Below are positions 1 through 6,573 of a DNA stretch of 7,327 bases, one piece after another (the stretch's first letter is position 1; each line of letters opens with the position of its first letter). The notes below the pieces were generated by a model. That model made no database searches, was not told the origin of the DNA, and saw nothing but the letters and a program-made list of their open reading frames with translations. Source of the DNA: Deltaproteobacteria bacterium (GTDB lineage Bacteria; Desulfobacterota; Syntrophia; Syntrophales; JAAYKM01); contig JAGVTI010000249.1 in the NCBI GenBank assembly GCA_019136935.1, forward strand, positions 1-7,327, given 5' to 3'. The position numbers and the translations under genes were made by a program.

Positions 1-466
1 CGTCACCCCGCTTGACCAGTTGGAAGACTTCGCCTTCGGACATGGTGTTGGTCGTCGCGGACAGGAGCCTGATGATGTCGAGGTTGCCGTACTTCGTCAG
101 GAGCCGGAAGGACTTGGAGTAGAGGAAATCGCCGACAAGGACACTCGCCGCGTTGCCCCAGACACAGTTCGCCGAGGACTTCCCCCGCCTCGTGTCGGCC
201 TCGTCGATGACGTCGTCGTGGAGCAGGGTGGCCGTGTGGATGAATTCAATGACCGCCGCCAGGGGATAATGCCGGTTGCCCTGGTAGCCGCAAAGGGCCG
301 CCGAGGCAAGCAGGAGCAGGGGGCGGAACCGTTTGCCGCCGCTGTCGATGATATGCCGGATGATTTCCGGGATCAGGCGGACTTCGGAGCGCAGGTAATT
401 TTCCATGTGAACCTCCACCTGTTTGAGATCTTCTCCAAAGAGCCGGAACACATCCTGCATCTGCAT
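1..466 (-). CDS. ispB: Long-chain polyprenyl diphosphate synthase (IspB-type), N-terminal part, cut by window edge
   Basis: This enzyme extends an allylic diphosphate with isopentenyl diphosphate units to make the long prenyl chain used for quinone side chains. It is a cytosolic trans-prenyltransferase. About 155 residues are visible, roughly half the usual 320 or so. With the start used here, GGKRFRP lies at about residues 43-49 and the first aspartate-rich motif, DDVID, at about 84-88 in the context EFIHTATLLHDDVIDEADTR. A VGDFLYSKSF segment follows. The residue five before the DDxxD motif is a small alanine, which in this family goes with long products (C35-C50), so octaprenyl or similar is likely but the exact length is not readable. 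ATG 487 is in frame but would sit only about 10 nt after the predicted transcription start with no ribosome site. ATG 466 has AGAAGGG 11 nt upstream and gives a normal N-terminus. ATG 406, after GGAGGTTCAC, is a further alternative. The gene is divergent from sugE. Confidence 0.9.
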   Translation of the reverse strand, partial: MQMQDVFRLFGEDLKQVEVHMENYLRSEVRLIPEIIRHIIDSGGKRFRPLLLLASAALCGYQGNRHYPLAAVIEFIHTATLLHDDVIDEADTRRGKSSANCVWGNAASVLVGDFLYSKSFRLLTKYGNLDIIRLLSATTNTMSEGEVFQLVKRGD

Positions 467-477
467 GAAACGGGTTT

Positions 478-484
478 CCCTTCT
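478..484 (-). promoter_or_regulatory. Ribosome binding site that favours the ispB start at 466
   Basis: AGAAGGG on the minus strand lies 11 nt before ATG 466. The spacing is slightly long, but the in-frame ATG at 487 has only A/T-rich sequence upstream and would almost coincide with the 5' end of the predicted transcript. This makes 466 the better start. Confidence 0.45.
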
Positions 485-504
485 CATTTTTTAATATGGC
501 GGGG

Positions 505-533
505 ACTATAGGTGAAGGCCCGGGAAATGTCAA
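505..533 (-). promoter_or_regulatory. Near-consensus sigma-70 promoter for ispB
   Basis: Read on the minus strand, TTGACA (528-533, a perfect -35) is followed after exactly 17 bp by TATAGT (505-510, 5 of 6 matches to the -10). Transcription would begin near 498, about 30 nt before the chosen ATG at 466. The near-consensus match suggests strong, constitutive expression. Confidence 0.75.
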
Positions 534-541
534 ACAATTCA

Positions 542-571
542 TGTACAGGGGCGGGGCGATGCTGATATGAT
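542..571 (+). promoter_or_regulatory. Predicted extended -10 promoter for sugE
   Basis: TGATATGAT (563-571) is an extended -10: TG, one base, then TATGAT, which matches the hexamer at 5 of 6 positions. TGTACA (542-547) lies 18 bp upstream and matches the -35 at 4 of 6. Transcription would start near 578, giving a leader of only about 24 nt. The -35 is separated by only 8 bp from the -35 of the divergent ispB promoter. Confidence 0.5.
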
Positions 572-601
572 GCGGATCATTTCAAGAGGAGGCATAAATT
601 C

Positions 602-916
602 ATGTCCTGGACGTATCTTTTTCTGGCGGGACTGATGGAAGTGGGCTGGGCCGTCGGCCTGAAATACACGGATGGTTTCAGCCGTCTCTGGCCGAGTGTC
701 TGGACCGTTCTGGCCATGGTCCTGAGTCTTTTTCTACTCGGCCAGTCCCTTAAATCCCTCCCCGTCGGCACGGCCTACGCGGTCTGGACGGGAATCGGCG
801 CCGTCGGGGCCGCCGTTTTGGGGATCATCCTTTTCGGCGATTCCCGGAGCGTCCTCCGCCTGGCGAGTATCGGCCTGATTGTCGCCGGAATCGCGGGGTT
901 GAGGATCAGCGCCTGA
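602..916 (+). CDS. sugE: SugE/Gdx-type SMR transporter, probable guanidinium exporter
   Basis: This 104-residue inner-membrane protein belongs to the small multidrug resistance family, whose members work as dual-topology dimers exchanging a cation for protons. Four hydrophobic helices are visible at about 3-20, 32-50, 57-78 and 85-102. The essential membrane glutamate is E13, in [21 protein letters not shown]42, Y59 and W62 occupy the positions that line the binding site in characterised Gdx proteins. The segment [20 protein letters not shown] closely matches E. coli SugE as I recall it, rather than EmrE, so guanidinium export is more likely than broad drug efflux. GGAGG at 588-592 lies 9 nt before the ATG. 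The leader is too short to hold a guanidine riboswitch. The gene stands alone on the plus strand and ends 3 bp from the convergent rimO. I see no terminator hairpin with a U-tract after it. Confidence 0.93.
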   Translation: MSWTYLFLAGLMEVGWAVGLKYTDGFSRLWPSVWTVLAMVLSLFLLGQSLKSLPVGTAYAVWTGIGAVGAAVLGIILFGDSRSVLRLASIGLIVAGIAGLRISA

Positions 917-919
917 GAT

Positions 920-2275
920 TCACGTTTCTTTTTGCGCGATGACGACGCCGAACAGGTCGTATTCTTCGGCGGCGGTGATCCGGCAGTTGACGAAGTCGCC
1001 CGTCCTCAGATCCTTCCCCCGGAGATAGGTAACGCCATCGATGTCCGGGGCCTGGCGCCGGCTCCGGCCGATGTAGGGATACTCCGGAACGCCGCTTTCC
1101 CCTTCCACCAGCACTTCCTCAATCGACGAGACGAGGGACCGGTTGATCTCCTCCGAAATGAGGGCCTGCGCCTCCATGATTCGGCTTTTCCTTTTCTCCT
1201 TCGTCTTTCCCGAGACGTGGCCGGGAAGCGCAAGGGCCTTCGTGTCTTCTTCCGGAGAGTAGGTGAAGACGCCGAGATGATCGAAGCGGGCCTCTGCGAC
1301 AAAATCGAGGAGCCTTTTGAAGCGGGCGGGCGTTTCCCCGGGGAAGCCGACGATGAGCGACGTCCGCAAGGCGACGCCGGGGATGATGTCCCGGGCCTGG
1401 CGGAGGACATCCCGGATCAGATCGCTGTTTCCCCGGCGGTTCATCATGCGGAGAATGCCGTCGTCGATATGCTGGATGGGGATGTCGATATAGGGGCAGA
1501 TCTTTTCCTCTTCGGCGATACTCCGGAAGAGATCGTCCGTCAGTTCCGCCGGGTAGGTGTACAGCAGGCGGATCCAACGGAGGTCGGCGATCGTGCAGAG
1601 TTTCCGCAGCAGATCCGGCAGGGTCGGTTTCCCCGGCAGGTCCCGGCCGTAGGCGGTGGTGTCCTGGGCGGTCACGATCAGTTCCCGGACACCGCATCGG
1701 ACGAGGTCCGACGCCTCCATCATGATGTCCTCCTGCGTCCTGCTGCGGGCTTTGCCCCGGATGGCCGGGATGACACAGTAGGTGCAGTGGTTGGAACAGC
1801 CGTCGGCGATCTTGAGGTAGGCGCTGTAAAAGGGCGTGGAAATCCGGCGCCGGTTTTCCGCGGTCATGAGAAAAACCGGTTCAGGGGTGACGGAACGTTC
1901 GGCGGGCGCCGCCGTTTCGATCAGCCTGCGGATGTGGTCCCCGATCCGTCCGATTTCGTCCGTTCCCAGGAAGAGATCCACTTCGGGGAGCTCCCTGGCG
2001 ATTTCCTCCCCGTAACGTTGGGGGAGGCATCCCGTCACGACCAGGCGTGTGCACTTCCCGGCGGCCTTCCACTGGGCCAGGCGCAGGATTTCCTCGATCG
2101 ATTCCTCCTTGGCCGGAAGGATGAAGGAACAGGTATTGAGCAGGATGATATCGGCCTCTTCTTCCCGGCTGGTTAACGCGCAGCCGGATTCCAGCAGGGC
2201 GGCGGCCATGACTTCGGAATCAACGAGATTCTTGGGGCACCCGAGGCTGATGATATGGATGGCCGGACGTTTCAT
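920..2275 (-). CDS. rimO: Ribosomal protein S12 methylthiotransferase RimO
   Basis: RimO is a radical SAM enzyme that adds a methylthio group to a conserved aspartate of ribosomal protein S12, using two [4Fe-4S] clusters. The protein is 451 residues, normal for the family. The N-terminal UPF0004 domain carries SLGCPKNLVDS (C13), LNTCSF (C49) and TGCLPQRY (C83), which bind the auxiliary cluster. The radical SAM motif, CSNHCTYC, has C160, C164 and C167. A C-terminal TRAM domain covers about 381-448 and includes IGRSRRQAPDIDG and EEYDLFGVV. The SLGCPKNLVDS start and the TRAM sequence fit RimO rather than the related tRNA enzyme MiaB. The start overlaps the ftsK stop by 4 bp (ATGA, 2272-2275), so it is probably translated by coupling; only a weak AGGA lies upstream. 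It is the last gene of the cheX-like, ftsK, rimO run. Confidence 0.96.
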   Translation of the reverse strand: MKRPAIHIISLGCPKNLVDSEVMAAALLESGCALTSREEEADIILLNTCSFILPAKEESIEEILRLAQWKAAGKCTRLVVTGCLPQRYGEEIARELPEVDLFLGTDEIGRIGDHIRRLIETAAPAERSVTPEPVFLMTAENRRRISTPFYSAYLKIADGCSNHCTYCVIPAIRGKARSRTQEDIMMEASDLVRCGVRELIVTAQDTTAYGRDLPGKPTLPDLLRKLCTIADLRWIRLLYTYPAELTDDLFRSIAEEEKICPYIDIPIQHIDDGILRMMNRRGNSDLIRDVLRQARDIIPGVALRTSLIVGFPGETPARFKRLLDFVAEARFDHLGVFTYSPEEDTKALALPGHVSGKTKEKRKSRIMEAQALISEEINRSLVSSIEEVLVEGESGVPEYPYIGRSRRQAPDIDGVTYLRGKDLRTGDFVNCRITAAEEYDLFGVVIAQKET

Positions 2276-4548
2276 TTGGGGATTTTCCTGGCCAGGACCT
2301 TGCGGGGTTTCACGCCGTCCGAAGGACCTACGATCCCTTCGGCTTCCATCTGTTCGATGATTCGGGCCGCGCGGTTATAGCCGATTTTCATGTAGCGCTG
2401 GACCAGCGAAATGGAAGCCTGGCCTAAATCCGTGACGAGTTCGACGGCCTCGTCGTATTTCTCGTCGAATTCTTCGCCGCTTTTGCCCCTTTCGTCGTCA
2501 GGTGCGTCCGTCGTGATGGATTCGTCGTACACGGGTTGGGCCTGTTTTTTGACGAACTCCACGACCCGGTTGATCTCCTTGTCCGACACGAAGGCGCCGT
2601 GAATCCGTGTCAGCCGCGATGTGCCGGGGGGAATGAAAAGCATGTCCCCCGCTCCCAGCAGTTTTTCCGCTCCCTGGTCGTCGAGGATGGTCCGGGAATC
2701 GATTCTGGACGAAACCTGGAAGGAGATACGGGTCCGGAAATTGGCCTTGATGAGGCCCGTGATCACGTCTACGGACGGTCTCTGGGTGGCGAGGATGAGG
2801 TGGATTCCCGCCGCCCGGGCCATCTGGGCGAGCCTGGCCAGAGATTCCTCGACGTTTCGCTGGGCGACCATCATCAGGTCCGCCAGTTCGTCGATGACGA
2901 TGACGATGTAGGGAAGTTTCGTCATGGGCAGGGCGGACGCATCCGCTTCCCGTGCTGTCGGCAGCAAGACTTCCTCTTCGTCCCCGTCCGGCGGGGCATT
3001 TTCCGCCGCTGCCGGGGTTGGCTTTTTCAGGGCCGAGTCCGTTTTGTCTTGAGCCTCTCCGGCTCTTTTCTCCAGAATCTTGTTGTACATGTCGATGCTT
3101 TTCGCCCCGAGCGTACTGATCAGCTGATACCGCCGCTCCATTTCCTGGACGGCCCACTTGAGTACCTGGGAAGCTTTCTTCGGATCGACGACCACCGGGT
3201 GGAGCAGATGGGGAATTCCCTCGTAGGCTGCCAGTTCCAGACGCTTCGGATCGATCATGAGAAATTTGGCCTCGTCCGGCGGCAGCTTGAAGAGGATACT
3301 GCAGATCATGGCGTTCAGGGAAACACTTTTCCCCGAACCGGTGGTGCCGGCGATAAGAAGATGGGGCATCTTGATCAGATCGGCGATGACGGGGGCGCCG
3401 ACAATGTCCTTTCCCAGAGCGATGGGAAGCCTGCCGGGATTTTCCGTGAAGTGGGCATTGTCGAGGACGTCCTTCAGGTAGACCGACTCCCTTTCCGGGT
3501 TGGGGATTTCGATGCCGACGACGGCCTTTCCCGGTATGGGGGCGATGATGCGGATGCTCGGGGCCCGGAGGGCCAGGGCAAGATCATCCGCCAGGGCCGT
3601 GATCTTCGTGATTTTCACCCCCGGCGCCGGCTCCAGTTCGTACATGGTGATGACCGGACCCGGACGGACTTCGACCACACGCCCCTCGACGCCGAAATCG
3701 GCGAGTTTTTTCTCGAGAATCCGCGAATTGGCAATCAAGGTCTCCCTCTTGACCCGCGTGTCCCTATGGGGCATATCGCTGAGCAGGGCCAGGGAGGGCA
3801 GACGGAAAATTCCCCGTTTGAGGACAAAATCAAAGGGAACCTGTTCCATCTTTTTCGCTTCTTCCTCCCGGGGGGGAGGTGCTTCCTCGACAGGAGCCGC
3901 AATTCTGGGGATAGGCTCCTTTTTCTTCCCCCGGCTGCGCTTTCGGATCTTCAGCCGCTCCAGGAGATCCGAAACAAGGCCGTGTGTCTGAAACCACGAG
4001 AAAACGGTGATGCGTGAGAGGATCTTTGCCGCCAATACGACGGAGAAGTTGCTCATTACCATAAGCGAGATGACAAAAACCGACAAAATCACCAGGGCCG
4101 TACCGGCGGTATTCAGGCGGGTGTTCAGAAAATTGAAGGCGGCAAGACCCAGCAAACCGCCCGGATGCAGGCTCACCCCGGAGATAACGAAATCCCTGAA
4201 CGCCAGGTGCGAAAGAACGGAAACGGACAGGACAAGCCCGATGCCGCCCAGCCAGTGCAGGGATCGGATCCGGAAGGATTCGTCGGCCAGATACCGGATC
4301 CCGGCGACGAGCAGGAAAGGAGGGATCAGAAAGACGCTGACCCCGAAGAGACGGATCAGTGAATCTGCCGTATAGGAACCGAAAGGGCCGATCAGGTTGC
4401 GGACCTTTCCTCCGCCGGAAACATAGTGGGTAAAAGATGGATCCTGGGGGGAGTAGGAGAGCAGGCACAAAAGAAAAAACAGCGCCAGGGTGATATCGAT
4501 CACCCCCTTGATTTCGCGTGTCCTTTTCAATCCTCTGTTTTCCCCCAT
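2272..4548 (-). CDS. ftsK: DNA translocase FtsK
   Basis: FtsK is a septum-anchored hexameric ATPase that pumps chromosomal DNA and, in many bacteria, activates XerCD at dif. The 758-residue protein has hydrophobic segments at about 16-32, 62-86, 97-116 and 148-168, plus a weaker one near 128-142. A short charged linker follows at about 195-240, far shorter than in E. coli FtsK and more like SpoIIIE or SftA. The motor has Walker A GTTGSGKS at 401-408 and Walker B IVIVIDELADLM around 548-559, followed by LATQRPSVDVITGLIKANFRTR. The C-terminal winged-helix gamma domain covers about 695-755. Its recognition helix, GYNRAARIIEQMEAEGIV, keeps the Asn, Arg and Glu that read KOPS in E. coli. Residues about 493-543, between the Walker motifs, form an Ala/Pro/acidic insert longer than usual. 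ATG 4548 has no strong ribosome site but lies 24 bp after the upstream gene and gives a normal N-terminus. Confidence 0.96.
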   Translation of the reverse strand: MGENRGLKRTREIKGVIDITLALFFLLCLLSYSPQDPSFTHYVSGGGKVRNLIGPFGSYTADSLIRLFGVSVFLIPPFLLVAGIRYLADESFRIRSLHWLGGIGLVLSVSVLSHLAFRDFVISGVSLHPGGLLGLAAFNFLNTRLNTAGTALVILSVFVISLMVMSNFSVVLAAKILSRITVFSWFQTHGLVSDLLERLKIRKRSRGKKKEPIPRIAAPVEEAPPPREEEAKKMEQVPFDFVLKRGIFRLPSLALLSDMPHRDTRVKRETLIANSRILEKKLADFGVEGRVVEVRPGPVITMYELEPAPGVKITKITALADDLALALRAPSIRIIAPIPGKAVVGIEIPNPERESVYLKDVLDNAHFTENPGRLPIALGKDIVGAPVIADLIKMPHLLIAGTTGSGKSVSLNAMICSILFKLPPDEAKFLMIDPKRLELAAYEGIPHLLHPVVVDPKKASQVLKWAVQEMERRYQLISTLGAKSIDMYNKILEKRAGEAQDKTDSALKKPTPAAAENAPPDGDEEEVLLPTAREADASALPMTKLPYIVIVIDELADLMMVAQRNVEESLARLAQMARAAGIHLILATQRPSVDVITGLIKANFRTRISFQVSSRIDSRTILDDQGAEKLLGAGDMLFIPPGTSRLTRIHGAFVSDKEINRVVEFVKKQAQPVYDESITTDAPDDERGKSGEEFDEKYDEAVELVTDLGQASISLVQRYMKIGYNRAARIIEQMEAEGIVGPSDGVKPRKVLARKIPK

Positions 4549-4572
4549 GAATTAAGCCGATGCCTTTGTGTT

Positions 4573-5478
4573 TTATGGGTTTTTTCGAACATAATCCTGG
4601 AAATGCCGTTTAATCTCCGGTTCTTCATTGTTGTCGGGCATTTTGGCGAGCACTTGCGCCGTCGAGATGTCCAGCTTGATTTTACGGATCTTTGCATCGT
4701 AGACATCGATCCGCTTTTTTTGTTCCTTTCTCTTTGCGAGGAGCATGAAGGGATTGGAATCGAGGCTGCGCTGGATGTCGTCCCGGGCATGGATTAGCTT
4801 GTTCAACGTGGCTTTAAGCCTGCTGATGCGGCTCTGATAGTCTCCGGCCTGCAGGGGTGCCAGGGCTTCGACGGCATCCGCCGGCCCAGATGCTGCCTGC
4901 GCGGGGGGAAGAGCCGGCCGGTCTTTCGGCTTGGGTTTTCCATCAACGATTTTTCCCTGGGGGAGGGTCGGTTTATTCACGACGTCGTAGATGACTTCGT
5001 GTTTCAGGTGGTCCTCCGTCGGCTTGATGCAGACGTCCACGACGAAATCGCCCAGGGCTGTCGAGAAGGGAATGACGATGCTGGGTACCTTGAGAATGTG
5101 GCTGATCGTATGCCCTGCACCGACCACGACGGAGGGAATGGCCGCGTAGACGCTGAACCCTTTCTTTTCCAACTGGGTGCGGGCGACGCCGGAGATCATG
5201 TTGGTCAGTTCACCGACGGCATCCAGGACCTCGCTCGTGGGTTCGGTGTGATTTTCCCCCAGCATGCTGCTGACGATCCCGCAGATACAATCCGTATGAA
5301 AACTCACGGCCAGGGAACCGATGGCGTCCCCGGTAATGCCGATGATACCCGACACGTCTCCGTGGGCGATATCCACTTTCTTCAGATAGGCCTTGCCGGG
5401 AACGGCGTCAATAAAGGCCATCGTTTTCAGTACCTCCTTTGCTCCTTCCAGGAATGGGTTGATAAATCTGACATCCAT
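4573..5478 (-). CDS. cheX: CheX-family chemotaxis phosphatase domain with C-terminal coiled-coil extension
   Basis: Residues 1 to about 155 match the CheC/CheX/FliY family, which dephosphorylates CheY-P. The opening MDVRFINPFLEGAKEVLKTM and the later AIPSVVVGAGH segment are typical of CheX. The catalytic ExxN signature is E90-L-T-N93 in AVGELTNMISG. Only one such motif is present, as in CheX rather than CheC. CheX itself is about 155 residues long, but this protein has 301. A Pro/Lys/Ala-rich linker at about 165-210 is followed by a charged, probably coiled-coil helix at about 211-280. AAGGAG at 5487-5492 lies 8 nt before ATG 5478, a strong ribosome site. The stop is 24 bp before ftsK, so the two are likely co-transcribed. 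No CheA, CheY or receptor gene is nearby, so the partner could be a non-chemotaxis response regulator. The family call is firm; the biological role is not. Confidence 0.85.
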   Translation of the reverse strand: MDVRFINPFLEGAKEVLKTMAFIDAVPGKAYLKKVDIAHGDVSGIIGITGDAIGSLAVSFHTDCICGIVSSMLGENHTEPTSEVLDAVGELTNMISGVARTQLEKKGFSVYAAIPSVVVGAGHTISHILKVPSIVIPFSTALGDFVVDVCIKPTEDHLKHEVIYDVVNKPTLPQGKIVDGKPKPKDRPALPPAQAASGPADAVEALAPLQAGDYQSRISRLKATLNKLIHARDDIQRSLDSNPFMLLAKRKEQKKRIDVYDAKIRKIKLDISTAQVLAKMPDNNEEPEIKRHFQDYVRKNP

Positions 5479-5524
5479 ATGGAACGCTCCTTTTTCCCAA
5501 AGAGAAAATATCGTTTATTTCATC

Positions 5525-5661
5525 ATGACCTCGTAAAAAGCGGCAGAATGCCCGGTCCGCCATCCTGAATCTTTCGCGGCGCTTACGAATAAACTCCCGC
5601 GAGATATTTTACAGCTGCCGCTTCCTGGAATGACAAAACCGGACTTTTTACGAGGCCGTCA
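5525..5661. repeat. Nested-palindrome intergenic element (MITE- or REP-like)
   Basis: A perfect 12-bp inverted repeat, CCTCGTAAAAAG (5529-5540) and CTTTTTACGAGG (5644-5655), bounds this element. Outside it, TGA (5526-5528) can pair with TCA (5659-5661) across a 3-nt bulge. Two further inverted repeats are nested inside: AAGCGGCAG (5538-5546) with CTGCCGCTT (5615-5623), and TCGCGG (5574-5579) with CCGCGA (5597-5602). The whole can fold as one imperfect hairpin on either strand. CATC lies directly on both sides (5521-5524 and 5662-5665), possibly a short target duplication but short enough to be chance. The TCGTAAAAAG ends and the TTTTGTCATTCC segment (minus strand) resemble dispersed intergenic repeats that I recall from deltaproteobacterial genomes; that link is from memory and untested. 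No protein is encoded. Confidence 0.7.
5606..5636 (-). promoter_or_regulatory. Weak candidate promoter inside the palindromic element, facing cheX
   Basis: On the minus strand, TTGTCA (5631-5636, 5 of 6 to the -35) precedes TAAAAT (5606-5611, 5 of 6 to the -10) with a 19-bp spacer, longer than ideal. It would drive the cheX-like, ftsK, rimO run with a leader of about 120 nt. I found no better promoter in the 47 bp between the element and cheX. Confidence 0.25.
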
Positions 5662-5794
5662 CATCTTTTTTATAAGGATATGGGGATTCATATACCAGAA
5701 TTTACCCGCCTTCAAAAGGCCCCTTTTTAAAACATCCGTAACGGAACAACGGGGAAAAAACTTTAATGTGCTCATGGTATTCATCGACACTTCA
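5662..5794. other. Remaining non-coding sequence after uppP
   Basis: This is the rest of the roughly 316-bp gene-free stretch between cheX and the repaired end of uppP. It is A/T-richer than its surroundings. It holds only short imperfect inverted repeats, such as AAAAG/CTTTT around 5715-5728, and no hairpin followed by a U-tract that I would call a terminator. The uncorrected uppP frame runs through it to a stop at 5659, but that translation looks like non-coding sequence. Confidence 0.5.
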
Positions 5795-6573
5795 TTAAAG
5801 GGACAGCAGGACCGCTCCGCCTGCCAGCCAGCAGTAATAGGCGAAAAAACGGAGTCTTGCCCGCCTGATGACAAAGTAAAGCAGGTGAAGGGAGAAAAAG
5901 CCGGTAATCGCGGAAGTCGCAAATCCCAGGGCATAGGGGAACCATTCACCCGTTGCACGGCGCCTAAAATTGCGGGTACGGACAGCAGGAAGGAGTAACG
6001 GGCCGCCGCTTCCCGCCTCAGGCCCAGGAATATACCGCAGACAATCGTCGAGCCGGACCGGGAGATACCGGGAACCAGGGCTGCCGCCTGGATGAGACCG
6101 ATGAGGGCCGCACCCGGAACTGAAAGATTTTCTTCGTTTTTTTCGATATGTTTCTTCCAGTCGGAGAGAAATAGGAAAAATCCGGTGACAAAGAGCATGG
6201 ATGCCGCAACCGTCACGGAGGAAAAAAGGATTTCGATCCTATCCTTGAAGATGAAACCGATGAGAACCGTGATGGCCGTGCTGATCAGGATCAACCCCGC
6301 CACTTTCCGGAAGGCCTTTTGTTGTTCTTCCGGAACGGTGCGGCGGGAAAGACCGGGCAAAATGGAAATCGCCAAGGAGACAATATCGTTCCGGAAGAAG
6401 TAGATGACCGAAAAAAGCGTTCCCACGTGCAGAACCGCGTCGAAAAGAACACCCGGCTGGTGAAATTCCGTCATGAAGCTCTGGGCGATGACGAGGTGGG
6501 CTGAGCTGCTGACGGGAAGGAGTTCCGTTAAGCCCTGGACGACACCGAGAATGACGGCCTGAAGAGCGGTCAC
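5795..6573 (-). pseudogene. uppP: Undecaprenyl-diphosphatase UppP (BacA), frameshifted near its C-terminus
   Basis: UppP is an integral membrane phosphatase that converts undecaprenyl diphosphate to the monophosphate, recycling the carrier for peptidoglycan and polysaccharide synthesis. The start is GTG 6573, overlapping the plsC stop by 4 bp (GTGA). Residues 1-206 are normal UppP: QGLTELLPVSSSAHL at 13-27, with the QxxxE motif ending at E17, and PGISRSGST at 168-176, with several membrane helices. After AILGAV (V206, codon 5956-5958) the frame loses all resemblance and runs on to a stop at 5659, giving a 304-residue product. The expected C-terminus continues in the other frame from GCA at 5954-5956: ATGEWFPYALGFATSAITG, then a segment including RFFAYYCWLAGG, ending at TAA 5795-5797. 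The repaired protein would be about 260 residues, near family length. One base missing near 5953-5960 explains it; this may be a true mutation or a sequencing or assembly error. Confidence 0.85.

Noticed and set aside
467..487. ATG 487 as the start of ispB.
   Set aside because: It would lie about 10 nt from the predicted transcript start with no ribosome site. ATG 466 has AGAAGGG upstream and gives the usual N-terminal length.
20..511. A 163-codon plus-strand open frame at the left end.
   Set aside because: It is antisense to the polyprenyl synthase, whose GGKRFRP and DDVID motifs fix the true coding strand.
932..2176. A 414-codon open frame on the plus strand opposite rimO.
   Set aside because: It lies entirely antisense to a clear RimO and its translation is Gly/Asp/Arg-rich without recognisable motifs. 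Long antisense frames are expected from GC-rich codon use.
2926..2933. KOPS-like octamers matching GGGNAGGG: 2926-2933 and 4960-4967 on the plus strand, and 756-763 on the minus strand.
   Set aside because: Two or three matches are about what chance gives in GC-rich DNA of this length, and they show no consistent polarity.
2536..4017. A 493-codon open frame on the plus strand opposite ftsK.
   Set aside because: FtsK motifs on the minus strand are unambiguous across the whole span. The plus-strand translation has no family features and no ribosome site supporting it.
5681..5735. Possible terminator after uppP from short inverted repeats such as AAAAGGGGCCTTTT and an ATATG/CATAT pair.
   Set aside because: The stems are only 5 bp, mostly A-T, and lack a following U-tract on the minus strand.
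5659..5794. The C-terminal extension of uppP in the unshifted frame.
   Set aside because: It passes through non-coding sequence and ends in the palindromic element. It is the result of the frameshift and not a real domain.
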